From NCBI RefSeq assembly GCF_000003815.2, contig NC_049989.1:17908008-17945552 (forward strand): 37,545 nucleotides of DNA, written 5' to 3'. Of this stretch, positions 11,604 to 24,100 are shown piece after piece (positions within the stretch are counted from its first letter, which is position 1; the number at the start of each line of letters is the position of its first letter). The notes under the pieces were generated by a model, which was not told the DNA's origin, did no database searches, and was given only the letters and a program-made list of their open reading frames with translations. A program made the position numbers and the translations under genes. Origin of the DNA: Branchiostoma floridae. Taxonomy: Eukaryota > Chordata > Leptocardii > Amphioxiformes > Branchiostomatidae.

Positions 11604-11984
11604 TATGTCTACTGTATATACTGTCTTTTCATTTTTTTGCAGAGACTTAACTTTGAGGGGAAGTTTTTTTTTCAGTTTTAAATTCTCTGGTTTAAACAGT
11701 TCTGAAATATAGCAGTAATACATTGGAAATGCATATCTGTAATGAGTGGTGAACTAGTCTTGGAGAGGTCACTGAACACAAAAATACATTGAACGTAAAT
11801 GCGCCTACACAAATATCTAGGTATACCAGTGCACCTACAGTCAAAAATTTATGTGCCCAGCTCCAATTAAGGGGTCCCAGTATTTTCAGCCATTAATAAG
11901 CAATCTTATAAAGACTTAATGATTGAGGAATACTCGTTTGGGAGTTGTTTTTCTAACCTCTCCATCCTGCCTGTAAAACCCCAG
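11604..11984. other. Intron or upstream sequence with a minus-strand dispersed repeat copy
   Basis: 11825-11870 on the minus strand reads 'ttgactgtaggtgcac' after an aattggagctg block. It is a third copy of the small repeat also seen at 32190-32370 and 33500-33555. The rest leads into the acceptor at 11984. Confidence 0.5.
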
Positions 11985-12103
11985 TGACCTGGTGGTTCAC
12001 CTCGATGGGAGGGAAGTGAAGGCACACAAGTTTGTTCTGGCAACTCGGAGTAACTCCTGGGGGGTCAACGACCTCGCAGAGGTCAACTCTCTCGATTTCA
12101 CAG
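11985..12103 (+). CDS. ANKFY1: ANKFY1 coding exon 1 of window: first half of BTB domain
   Basis: Residues 1-40. The acceptor is ...aaccccag and the donor is AG|GTATGT. The exon starts with the third base of a split codon (xx|T, Ser if the previous exon ends AG) and reads DLVVHLDGREVKAHKFVLA, the typical BTB beta-strand/AHKFVLA signature. An upstream exon must exist because there is no start codon here. Confidence 0.93.
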
Positions 12104-15100
12104 GTATGTGTAACATGTCTCTCTGTAGTGAATGAAAATCGGCCTACAGGCTGAGTTATTTATTTGTTTATTTATTCATCTATTTGTTTTTTATTTGAGC
12201 TTCATGAATAAATATGGGTTCAAACAAACAAACTTGTAAGGAAATGTGAACTAAAAATCACTCTAAGCATGATTTAATCAGGCTAGTGCTATTGTGACTT
12301 ATTGAAGAAGGAGTTACTGAAGCAACTGGATATAATTTTGGAAATGATCAGACATTACAGACAACCATCTGGCATCTTTTGTCAGTTACTCTCAGTGACG
12401 AAAGACGCCAGATGGCTGTCTGAAACGTCTAATCATTTCCAAAATCATATCCATTTGCTTGAGTAACTGCTTTTTGGCATATATTATTACCTGGATGCCA
12501 TCCTTAATTTACATAATAAGACATTCAATAAAATATTCAATTTTTTTTCCGTTCTTCCTCAGGCATTCCATATGAAGTGGGCATGACGCTGATGAAGTGG
12601 GTGTACACAGATAACGTGGAGCTGGCCGAGCAGGACAGCGTCATCCTGGAACTCATGAGCGCAGCCAGCAAGTACAAACTGGATGGGCTGAAGGACAGGT
12701 CTGGGGCAACTGTAATCATAGTATTCGTACATGTATTTTATTACCTCTATGATACATGGTCTTATCATTTTTGGTGTGTGTATCTGTGTTTATGTGTCTG
12801 TGTTCTATGTGTCTGTGAAGAGGAAGAAGTCTGTGTGTGTGACTGTTTGCTTCCAGATATTTATGGTCACCATAACTTAAGAACCTCTGGGTGGATTGTA
12901 ATGATGTTTGGTGTGGTATTAACATTTTGATGGCAGATAACTTTTGATGTAAGAGAGAAGTACTATATGTTAGGACCCCCTAGCAATTTGCTCTGGAACT
13001 GCAGGGGCAGTTTTGTTAAAACCTTTTAAGGAGGATAACTGAATGAGGGAACAGCAATTTCCATTTCCATCTTAGACAGAGATTTACATTTTGTTGAATG
13101 TATTATTGAATCTTAGAAATTCAATAATTCCAGCATTTTTTATAAAAGGACTTCAATACATGTAATGTATGTGTTTATAACAGTCATCCACAACTGAAGT
13201 GAAGCATGATGCTTTCAAATAGCCAGTGTTACTGCAAAGCAGCTTCAAATTCAATACAACTTTCATTTTCAGCCTAGCACACAGGGTAGCCCCTACTCTT
13301 CTTGATAAGTTTTTTGGTTTCTTGTATGCTGGTTTCTTGAAGCTAATGCCTGAAATTTTCCACAGATGTGAGAAGGCTCTGATGTCATCAGTGAATGTTC
13401 GGAACTGCATCCGGTTCTACCAGACTGCAGAGGAGATCGGAGCAGAGGTCCTGAAGGGGTACTGCTCAGAGATCATCTCCAATCACTGGGTAAGTCATTG
13501 CTGTCTCCTGGCCACTCTAACTTGTTCCTTACAAAGATATGGAATTAAAGTTTCAGACACCAGGACACAGCTAGTAAATTTTGCAGATGACATCCCCTGC
13601 AGACTCCAAATGCCAAAAAAAAAGAACAAGACGGGCAAAAAAAGAAAGATGCCTAAATTTTCAAAATAGAGATGATAAAATATTGTAACAAGAATTGAAG
13701 TGACATGGTATTGTAGCCAGTCTTTTATTTCTGTTTTCAAGTAGTGTAAATAGAAAGTGGTGTGTTTTAGACTAGTATCACTAAAAGTAACACTTAAGGT
13801 AGTAACACTTCTTTGCTGTGGCATAAAGAGGCATCAAAGTAGCTGTTGTGGCATTTTTTTTCCATTTCTTCCAGAGTGACCTAACCAGTGAAGACTTTGT
13901 TGGCATGGGTGCCCCCCTGCTGTATAAGATGTTTAAGACCAAGACGGACCACCCTCTGCACGCGGCCATCAGAAACCAGCGGGAAGACGTCGTTTTCTTG
14001 TACCTTATAGAGTACGATGCACAGGTGAGATCAGCGTGTCTGTAGACTGACAAATGGATCAAATGTGTCAGATACATTACAGTACAGGTGTACCTACAAT
14101 TCATCTCTTTGAGATGACATTTAACTGAGATAGCATTAAAGCCAATGAATGTAAATACACACATGTTTACCTCAAACTAAAGTTCCAATATTACACCAGT
14201 CCGTTAGCTGTAGCCATTTTAAAATTGTGCTGTTAGCTGGAGGTAAACAGTTAACCAGCACCAAAATGAGTGCTTTTCACATGTTATATAACTTTTTAGA
14301 TTTAGATCCTGATTCTTAAGTCGCCTGGGCTCTAGATTTGGGTGCCCTGTAGCAGCTTTCTTAGGGAAACTGCAGGGGCCTTTCTTGTAGACTTTTAGAG
14401 AGGTGTCACAAACTGTACAATAGAATGTGACCATAAGTAACATGTGTGAAGCTTTTGAAAACGGTGAAATTTATTATTTATATATTCACATGCCAGAAAA
14501 CCTTCCACTATTGAATGTTTGTCTTTTCCCCCTCTTTAGCTCCCCGGTAAGCTGAACGAGGTGGACAACAGCGGTGACCTTCCACTTGACCTTGCCCTGT
14601 CCAAGAGACAGGAGAGCATCGCAAAGACATTGGTGACCCACAAGGTCAATGTCGACGCCAAGGACTCCACCGGACAGTGCTTACTGCACAAGGCCATCAG
14701 AAGAGGTCAGATCATTGTGTGTTATGATGAGATGGTTTTGACAAAGTCATAGTATTCTGTATCAGTCTATGATTTCTAGATCAAAAAGAAGGTCAAACAG
14801 GCAAAACTTTTTTTTCTAAAATCAGCTCCCATTTAGTTTTCCCAAAAACACACACAAATTTCACAATATAAGATCAAAATGAATGATAGATATTATAACT
14901 AGTGTTGTGCAACAAAAGATGTAGCAATTTGAAGCGTATACTGATCCCATAGTTTATTAAGAGATGTAAAATAAAAACATAAAGATGCACATATATTTGA
15001 CGGACACGCAGCCATTCTGTCATTGGTTCAACTGCTAATTATGATGGACAGTCTTTTGTTTGCCACATTGGCCTCGGTTTCAATTTACCATGTTCGCTGC

Positions 15101-18100
15101 TTGAAAAAGGTGTATTTGCCAATACTAACAGGCTCACCCATAAGGCATTGGCAAAATGTATAGTCTAACTATCAAGTTTTCCTCTGTGTTGCAGGTGATG
15201 AGTTTGCGGCAGATTTCCTGATCACCCACGGAGCAAAGGTGAACCTGACGACCCAGTCTGATGAGACCCCCCTGCGCTTGACAGCGGGGTACAACCCGGA
15301 CTTCACCCCCCAGGATACCATAGAGGGGATGGCCAGGGTCAATGACCAGCTGCTGGCTAACGGGGCCAACCCTAATGCACAGGACAACACTGGCAGGTAG
15401 GGGTTGGGCAGTGGTGTGTGTGTGTGTTTTGGGGGTTGGGGGGTGGAGTACAGCCCCGACTTCCCCCCCCAGGACACCATGGAGGGGATGGCCAGGGTTA
15501 ATGACCAACTACTGGCTAACAGGGCCAACCCAAACGCACAGGACAACACTGGCAGGTAGGGGTTGGGTGGTGTAGGGGTTTGTACATGACTGCATTTTAA
15601 CAGGGAGGACAGGGGGGGTAGTGTGTATGTTGGGGGGGGGGGGGGAGTACAGCCCAGACTTCACTCCCCAGGACAGCATGGAGGGCATGGCCAGGGTCAA
15701 CGACCAACTACTGGCTAACGGAGCCAACCCAAACGCACAGGACAACACTGGCAGGTAGGGGCTAGCAGTAGCAAAATTATATGACTTTCCCTGTATTGAA
15801 TTGGATTTTTCCAAATAAGTAGACGGCTGGAGCAACAAGCTATACATGTACATATGTAGATCGAGTTGTTAGAAGCAGTGTTCACGTCTTTTATGTGATG
15901 CATTGATATGTCTGTTGAAATATGATAAAAAGTGTCCCATAGATTTTTGTGATGTAAAACAAAATCTTAACTCCATTTTTAGCACACCCCTTCATCGGGC
16001 AGTGGAGTCCAGAAATGAGAGAGCATTCTCCTCACTTTTACAGCAGAGCAAGTGAGTCCTTGTTTTATTTTTATTTTTTTGAAAGATTGGGCCCAGAAGT
16101 TATCAATAGGACCTTGATGTAATTTTCTTTGTTCTGTATTCTGCATATTCTGTATTACTGACAATAGTTCACAGTTAGAAATGGGCATGAGCAATGTCAT
16201 ACATGATATGTCAAAATTGAAGGCCCCTGACAACACATAAAGACAGGCCAGGGGGCCCTTCAACTTTGACATATTACCCACAATTCATCACATTGCTCCT
16301 GTGCACTTCACACTGTGAAGCAGCGTAGAGTAAAGCCATAATCACGAATTTCAAATATTATCTGTGTTGGCAGTAATCATAGTACAATGCTAAACTTTCT
16401 TGCAACACAAAAGTACACACAAATGTAATTTTCAATGACCACTGTCGCCTTCTTCAGGATCAATAGTTGATTGATCCTGAAGAGGTATTATTCTGAAGAA
16501 GGTGGCAGTAGTTGTTGAAAATTTGATCTGTTTGTATTTTGTATTGGAAGAAAGTTTAGCATAGTACCATAATTTTCCTTTTTTTGTCTTTATTTTTAGC
16601 CTTGACCTTGAACTAAAGAACAATGAAGGTCAGACAGTCCTATGGCTGGCGCTGGAGTCGGCTAAACAGGCCAGTAGTCCTGACAACCCCTTCTCAGACA
16701 ACAGCCCGTCAACGGAGGATGTGTATGGGGAGGGAAGTTATGCTGCGAGGCTCATCAAGGGGGGCAGCAGTGCTGATGCTGTCAACCCACACACAGGTGT
16801 GATATAGGAATTTTATCAAATTTTTTTCTTACATTTTCTAAAATTAGATGTTTGCTGGAAAATATTCTAAGATGTTAAATTTGTCTTCCTCCTCTTTTTG
16901 CATGCTAATTCATAACTAGGATAAATCTGTTCTCCAACTTTTGCATATCAATTATATCAATGATATAAAAATCTCCAAGTTCTCTCCAGTGTCACTGACC
17001 AAAGACATCGGATGGTTTTCTTAAATGTCTGTTTCCAAAATAAAACCCAGTTGCTTGAGTAACAGCTTTTTGGCAAATGTTTGATGCATGTTAGTGACCT
17101 CATTAGCATAATTTATGCATTATTTCCAGGTGACAGCCTGCTGCACCTGGCAGCTAGAGCAGGAAACGAAGAGGCTGCGTTGTTCCTGGCTTCTTACGGG
17201 GCAAACCCCAACCACACCAACAATAGGGTGGGTACAACAAATCATTTTGCCCAAAATATCATATATTTTGGATTGAAATAATGATCCAAATAGCATAACA
17301 AATGTTTCTACCCTTGTAGTTTGATTCAATCGACAGAAAAGTATCTTTTTGAGAAATGTCTCCTTTGCATGCACAGGTTTAGCATGCATGTGTTTGCAGT
17401 TAGGTAATACCTATGACCTGTGCTTTTAAATCAAATCTTAAAGTCGATATTTTACAGGACTGTAAATCTTGAAATGATTGCAGTGGTTTATTTGCACAGT
17501 TATTGTCATGACTTTGTCCGACAAAATCATGCATTCACAAATCTCTATTTGTATTTCTACTGTAGTACCACAAGCTACATACACTTTGAAAACCTCCTTT
17601 TCCTTCTGACCACTTACTACGGTCTAACTAGGGTGAACCCGCTGGACAGAGCCGCATGGCAGCGCTGTGTAAAGACTAGCAGACTGCTGCCTACCCCTTT
17701 GTCAGGGATCCTAGCAGGAGTATGATAAAATACTGAATACTACTACTACTACTACTATTACTACTACATACTAAGTTTAGTAAAAAAATAAATGAATTTA
17801 CAGGATTGTTAATGTGTTTACAGGGAGAGACTCCTCTGCACTGTGCAGCCCAGCAGGGTCTGTCTCGCCTGGTGGAGAAACTGTTACACATGGGAGCCAA
17901 CCCCAACAAACAGACCCTCCCTGTCCTCAGCACCACAGGCACTCAGGCCTTCACTGATGATGGGGAGTTTGGGGAGTCTGAGGGGTACAACCACACACCC
18001 CTGCACCTGGCTATAGCTAACCAACATGCAGATGTGGTCAACATATTTCTGGAACACAAAGGTAGAGTAAATATAGCACAGTGTATTTTGTATCACCCGA

Positions 18101-21100
18101 GGTACCAGCCTGGTTGATCTGTAGGATTGCTTGTAGTCCAGAGGGTAATCCAACCAGTGGGAGGCCTGGGACTTTGGGTGATGCGGAATACACAGTATTG
18201 CATTTTATTTATGTCATACCCACCCTAAGAAACGCACATTTCAATGCAAAATTTGCTAACGTTAAGAAATTTTGGTGTCTTTGAACAAGAAATTGTTACT
18301 GTAACAACAGCAATTCCAACGTCTGAATCCAGTTTTCGAAAATCTTCCTTTCCTCTTCTATCACAAAAGCCCCAGAGAAAACAAATGTACAGTATTATTC
18401 ATGACATTCAAACATTTTGAAACCTGACATATCCTTCCTACCATTTCAGCAAATGCCCTAAATGACAGCAGTGGACTTCAGGTCATTCCAGACTTCAATC
18501 TAAAAGACTCAGACGAGCAGACGGTACTAGGGCTGGCCCTGTGGGCGGGCATGCATGATGTGGCTGCCAAACTGTTGGGTGCAGGAGCTAGTATCAACTA
18601 CAGGACCTCCGATGGGATGACTCTGTTACACTCAGCTGTACAGAAACAGGACACAATAAGTGCACTCTTCTTGTTGGAGCATCAAGCAGATATTGGTATT
18701 AGGTATGTTGGAGATCACTCACTCACTCACTATTACTATCCGGTTTAGCAGGCTCGGTTTAGCGTCTGTTGTTCCCTGATGGCTGTTTGAATGGGAGGCA
18801 TTGTGTTTGTTTGGGATGACTCTGTTACACTCAGCTGTGCAGAAACAGGACACAATAACTGCACTCTTCCTGTTGGAGCATCAAGCAGATATTGGTATTA
18901 GGTACGTTGGAGATGGCTGTTTGAATCATTGGTATTGTTTTTGTGTGTCTGTTTGTTTGTTTGTTTATTTTGTTGTGCCTTCACACTTATTTTCATGTCG
19001 GGACCACTGTTTGGAACGTAGGTGTAAGGCTGTCTCGTTTCCTGCCCTCAGTTTCCTTCAAATCTATATTGTGCATCCATGTCAGTGGCCATGTCGGAGC
19101 CAGCGGTAAAATGTACAGATAGAAATTCACAATTATAGATATAGGAAATTGAGCTGGAGGAACACGTTGTTGTGGGGACTGCCACTGTCCTGGCGGCCCT
19201 TCAGCTGGTGGGAGCCATAGGAGGGGATGACAGTGATGACGACAGCCCGCCGCCCTCAGCCCGGTCTACAAAGTCTCGCGCCTGCAGTATCATGTAGACA
19301 GGCGCTACCGTGAACCTCAGAGGGTGGTACATGAAAAGTTTGAATGCGTCGCGATGTTGTCAATCGAATGTGCTTTGCAGCCTCTGCCAGCGCTTGAAAC
19401 TTTCTCACAGTACGTCATGTCCTGAATGGATGTCCCTATAGCTCAACTGGTAGCAACCTAACAGATGAGCGCCTGGTCCCAAAGAGTTTGTAATTGGGAG
19501 ACCCCCGGTCAAAGCCTGGGAAGGGCATTTCGGTTAAGGCTGCACCAGTCTTTTGGGTGGGATATTAAATGGGGATCCCGTATCGGAGGAGAGCACGTTA
19601 AAGGGCTAGCAAAGCATCCCTGTAAAAGAAATACCCTGCCGCGTACTGAAACAACAGCAAGGTCGCCAAGGAAATTTGACTTGACTTGACTTGCGGCTTG
19701 GCGCTACAAGGTGAACGTACACACATTGATACCCTAAGAATGTACTGTATAATGAATAGGGACCAATAATGGAGTTGTGTTAAACTCTGGATTTGTTTTA
19801 CCCAAACAGACTTGACAAATATGGCTTTGCAAGTGAGGTTAAGACCTGAGGTTTCAAACATTGGTGTGGTTTAAGCGATTGTTTTCGATGTACATCTTCA
19901 GGTCCATATTTTGTAATCCATTGTTGTTTCTACCATCCAACGTTTTGTATCCTACATGAGCCACTGTTTCCTATCCAACCAATTATTACCTCCGTCGGGA
20001 GAATTTGCGGATATTGCAGCGGAAGACGAAAGTCATTTCACCTAATGATGATAAAAGAAACCAATTACTTACAGAAGCGTCAAAAATCTATTTTTGCTTC
20101 CCCATCATTAAAGACGAAGAGAGAATAATCTTACTATTGAAATTAAGGAACCCACATATTATTGAAGAAGTGGTTAAATTCGTTTTCCCCCGCCTCCTAA
20201 GAAGAAGTCAATCCCTACAAAGGTAGTTCTAGATGTTAGTATAGTACTTTGCTTTCTTGGTACTGTGTATCTGTTAAAGTCACTTTACTTATTATCATCA
20301 TTCTATGCTACCTGTTCTTGCGATTATCATAGCCATTGGGCATGTATTTGCAAATAAACGATTTAATACTTCCAAAAAAAAAAACAAAAAAACAAAAAAA
20401 CAATTATAGATAAAACAATTTCAGAACTCCGAATATTCCACAGATGTGTGCGACCTTCAATACATTCAATTACACTATTGATATTTGTGGTCTTGAAGTG
20501 GTGCTTTTGGTCTTGCAAAGAAAGTTAGAATAAGATGACAAAAGACATTTGCGTTGCTCCAGGACCCAGGAGAACGAGACCCCCCTGCAGCTGGCCATCA
20601 AGAGACACCTCCCCCTGGTGGTGGACGCCCTGTGCGTGAGGGGGGCGGACTTGAACTCTGTGGACGAGGATGGGAACCCCCCTCTGTGGGCAGCTCTGGA
20701 GAGTGGACAGGAAGACATCGCTTCTACACTGGTAAGTAGCCTGTGTTAAAGGCACCCAATGCAATATTAGAGCATTAAAACTGGAAATATTCTGGATAAG
20801 ACAATTGGTACAATGTTGACATTTACTTCACCGTACTAGCACATTTGTATCATAATTTTATACTTTGGGCGTTTATAAAGAACGCACAAACAAGCCACAA
20901 ATGGACCCCTTGAAGCTCAACATTAGTTTTCATGAGGGTGTGTGAGCTTCAATGTCTTGATATTTCTGGTATTGAAGCAATGGCCAGAAGAAGAAAGGGT
21001 TGGATAAAATGACATTTACTTGTGGAATGTGGAAATTTTTTTTTAATGTTTGACAGCATTACTGTAAATCTTGAAACCATTGCTTTGGTTTTATTTTTGC

Positions 21101-24100
21101 AATAATTTCTGCACTGAGCACATCATTGCTACATGTATATGCATTTTCAGTGTATTACTTCTTAACTACAGAATTGGTCAACCACGATATGTAGTTGTAT
21201 TTTTTTTTCAAGAATAGATATATTGCAGTGTGTAGAAATGCTATTAGTGAGAACAGACATTCTGATAATTGTTGATCATATCTGAACTTTGCTCACTTTG
21301 CCATTTTTTTACATCTCTTTTTGTTTTGTCTATCTTTGTCGGCAGTTGGACTATATGGTATGTGACAGAAAAGTATTTTTTTAAACATTGCAGCATTGTA
21401 TTGTAATTATGGTTTTCTTATTACATGCTCTCCCCTTGGAAAGGACAAAGCATTACTAAAGATTACAATTTTTGTTTGCATAACAAACCTATAGATTATT
21501 GTAAATGTATTCTCTTCTCCTTTTTTGTGATTTGCATTTTATTGAAACTTCTATTTTAACTAGAACAAAGCAAGAAGAAAGATGCATTTACTTGATTTGG
21601 TTTTGTTTAAAAAAAATTCATTGAGGGCCAACTTTCAGTCATGAAAACATCAACAAAAAGGAGTACAATAATTCTGTATCTCTAACAAGTAGGCACATGC
21701 GTTGTCCTCTAGGTGAGACATGGCTGTGATGCCACGTTCTGGGGCCCGGGACCCAACGGCTGTGAGCAGACTCTGCTGCACAGGGCCATCGATGAGAACA
21801 ACGAGTCTGTGGGCTGTTTCCTCGTAAGAAGGTAGGTCTGTCTATTAGAATATCTTGTAGGAGTCTGACTAACTGCTTCATCTATTCCTGATAGTATTGA
21901 TACCATTCCTAACAATAGCACTTAGCTAAACAATAGCAACCAAGGTGCATCTTCAGAAAAAGTTTTGTCAGTAAATAGGTAGAAATTTAAATTTAAGTTT
22001 GGTGTGTATCCAAGTAGTGGCTAGAATCTAGCTGAATATCCCAAACAATTAGCCAACAAAATAAATGTGCCTCGTCTACAAGTCATGACACTGTCCTCGT
22101 GAATATTACGTATTGCAGAAAGAGATTTTCAGAAGAGGCCTAGAAATGTGTTTTTTTCGCCCACCCAGTACATATTTAGTCCACCATTTTAGAATGATAG
22201 CATGATGTCCTCGATCATTTTAAGGTTCATTTTGTTCTATGGTCTATGCACAAATATTACTCGAGTTGTGCTGCTTTATTTTTAATTTCTGGCATAATCG
22301 CCTTATTTGCATAAAGAGCCCATCATCATGATGTCCCAACTGGACCATACTGGGTGGGCTGTGAAATGACAGTTTCCAGGTATCTTCTCATGGACTATAT
22401 GTTTCTCCCCACCCCAGTGGTTGTGACGTGAACAGCCCCAGGAGACCTGGCCCTGGGGGGACGGGGGAGGAGGAGTCCCGAGACAGACAGGCCCCCCTGC
22501 ACCTGGCCTGCTCCTGGGGTCAGGACATGGTCACACAGTGTCTCATCGAGCACAACGCTGACATCAATGCCAAGGTACGAACGCTTCATGTCAAACTGAT
22601 TATCTTCTTCACAAGCTCCAAAGAGAGCTAAGTTTTCCATCTACTTCACAGACAAGAACACACACCATTAGGGTAGTGAACTCTCCGTCACAGTGTCTGT
22701 GACCTCATTTTGTCTCAGTTTGTTTCTTTTGGGTGACTGGTAAACCACCTTTAAGTGCGACACTAAAGTTTACACAATGCTGACAAGTTTGCACATGCTA
22801 AGGTACGGACCCATCATGTCAAACTGATTTATTGAGTTGCAGTTTGTTTCCTTTGGAAATTAAAACCACCTTTTAGCGTAACACTTCAGTTTAATGAGTC
22901 ACACAGTGTCTCATTGAGCACAACACTGACATCAACGCCAAGGCATGGACTGTTCATGTCAAACTGATTCACTTAGTCGTAGTTTGCTTCTTTTGCATAA
23001 CGTCATAGTTTGTTTCTTTTTGCGGTAAACTGCCTTTAGGCCTGAATCACCAAGTCCAGTTTTGTATAGTTACTGCACATGAACATTGGTGCATTGCTGC
23101 GTAACACCGGACTGGAAGGTTTGATCCACTCACACCTGGATGGACCATAATCTTTTGCATTAAGTGTGGTGGTATCTTAAACGTGCTCAAGGTGTGGCTC
23201 TACCCAAATACCGGACCTCTGGCTTTACGTTCCATCTGAGAAGACATCCTTAATGGAAGCTAGGAACCCATTTTTACCTGAGTTAAGTGAGAAAGTGCCT
23301 TTCCCATTTTCGGGGCCTTCTGGGAAGACGTCCTTAATGGAAGCTAGGTACTCGTTTTCACCCGAGTCAAGTGAGGAAACTTGTGTAAAGTTTCTTTCCC
23401 AAGGGTAAGTGGGGACCAGCGTAAGATTCCAGCCCAGAAGCTTTAGACCTAATGATAATAGACCAGTAACCCCTCCATTGACTACTTTGAATTTGCATAA
23501 GAAATCAACACACATAAATGACACAATGACTTTAATGATAAAGATGAGTGTTTATCAGTCTTATTACATAATGCCTACTAGGTGAAAATTATAATTCTAA
23601 TCACTTGCCTTACCTCTTGACCCTCATCCATTATCAACAAATTAATATAATCTGTGCACATGATTTGGGTACTGTACCTATGTATTATGGATTTATGCAA
23701 TTGATTATACGGTTGAAGTGACTTGAAAAGATCAAATGGTAGCTGATATTGCTTAACAGGTTGAAAAGATGAACCACCAAAAATAATTCTACTCTGACTT
23801 GTTAATGATAGATGCAGGAACCAACCAATGTACATTGTGCTCTGTTGTATGAAAATTAGGCATAGAACTTCCATCATAGAAAAAAGTTCCTTATGAAACA
23901 GTGAAGTGTATGAAGTTAGGCAAAACTTTTTTCTATCCTAAAGTTCTTTATGGCAAGAGATGTTGACCTTGTCGACACTCTATTCATGATGTTTCACCAT
24001 CATCATCAACTTGAGACATTATCGTTTCTTGCATCAGTCTATTCTTGTTTGTCTTCTTCTTGGAGATCTTGTTGGTCAGCAACATCTTCCTGAAGACCTT

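Noticed and set aside
11640-11720. A possible exon after tttttttgcag at 11641
   Set aside because: The sequence after the AG is AT-rich, with a stop within two codons in one frame and no homology to ANKFY1.
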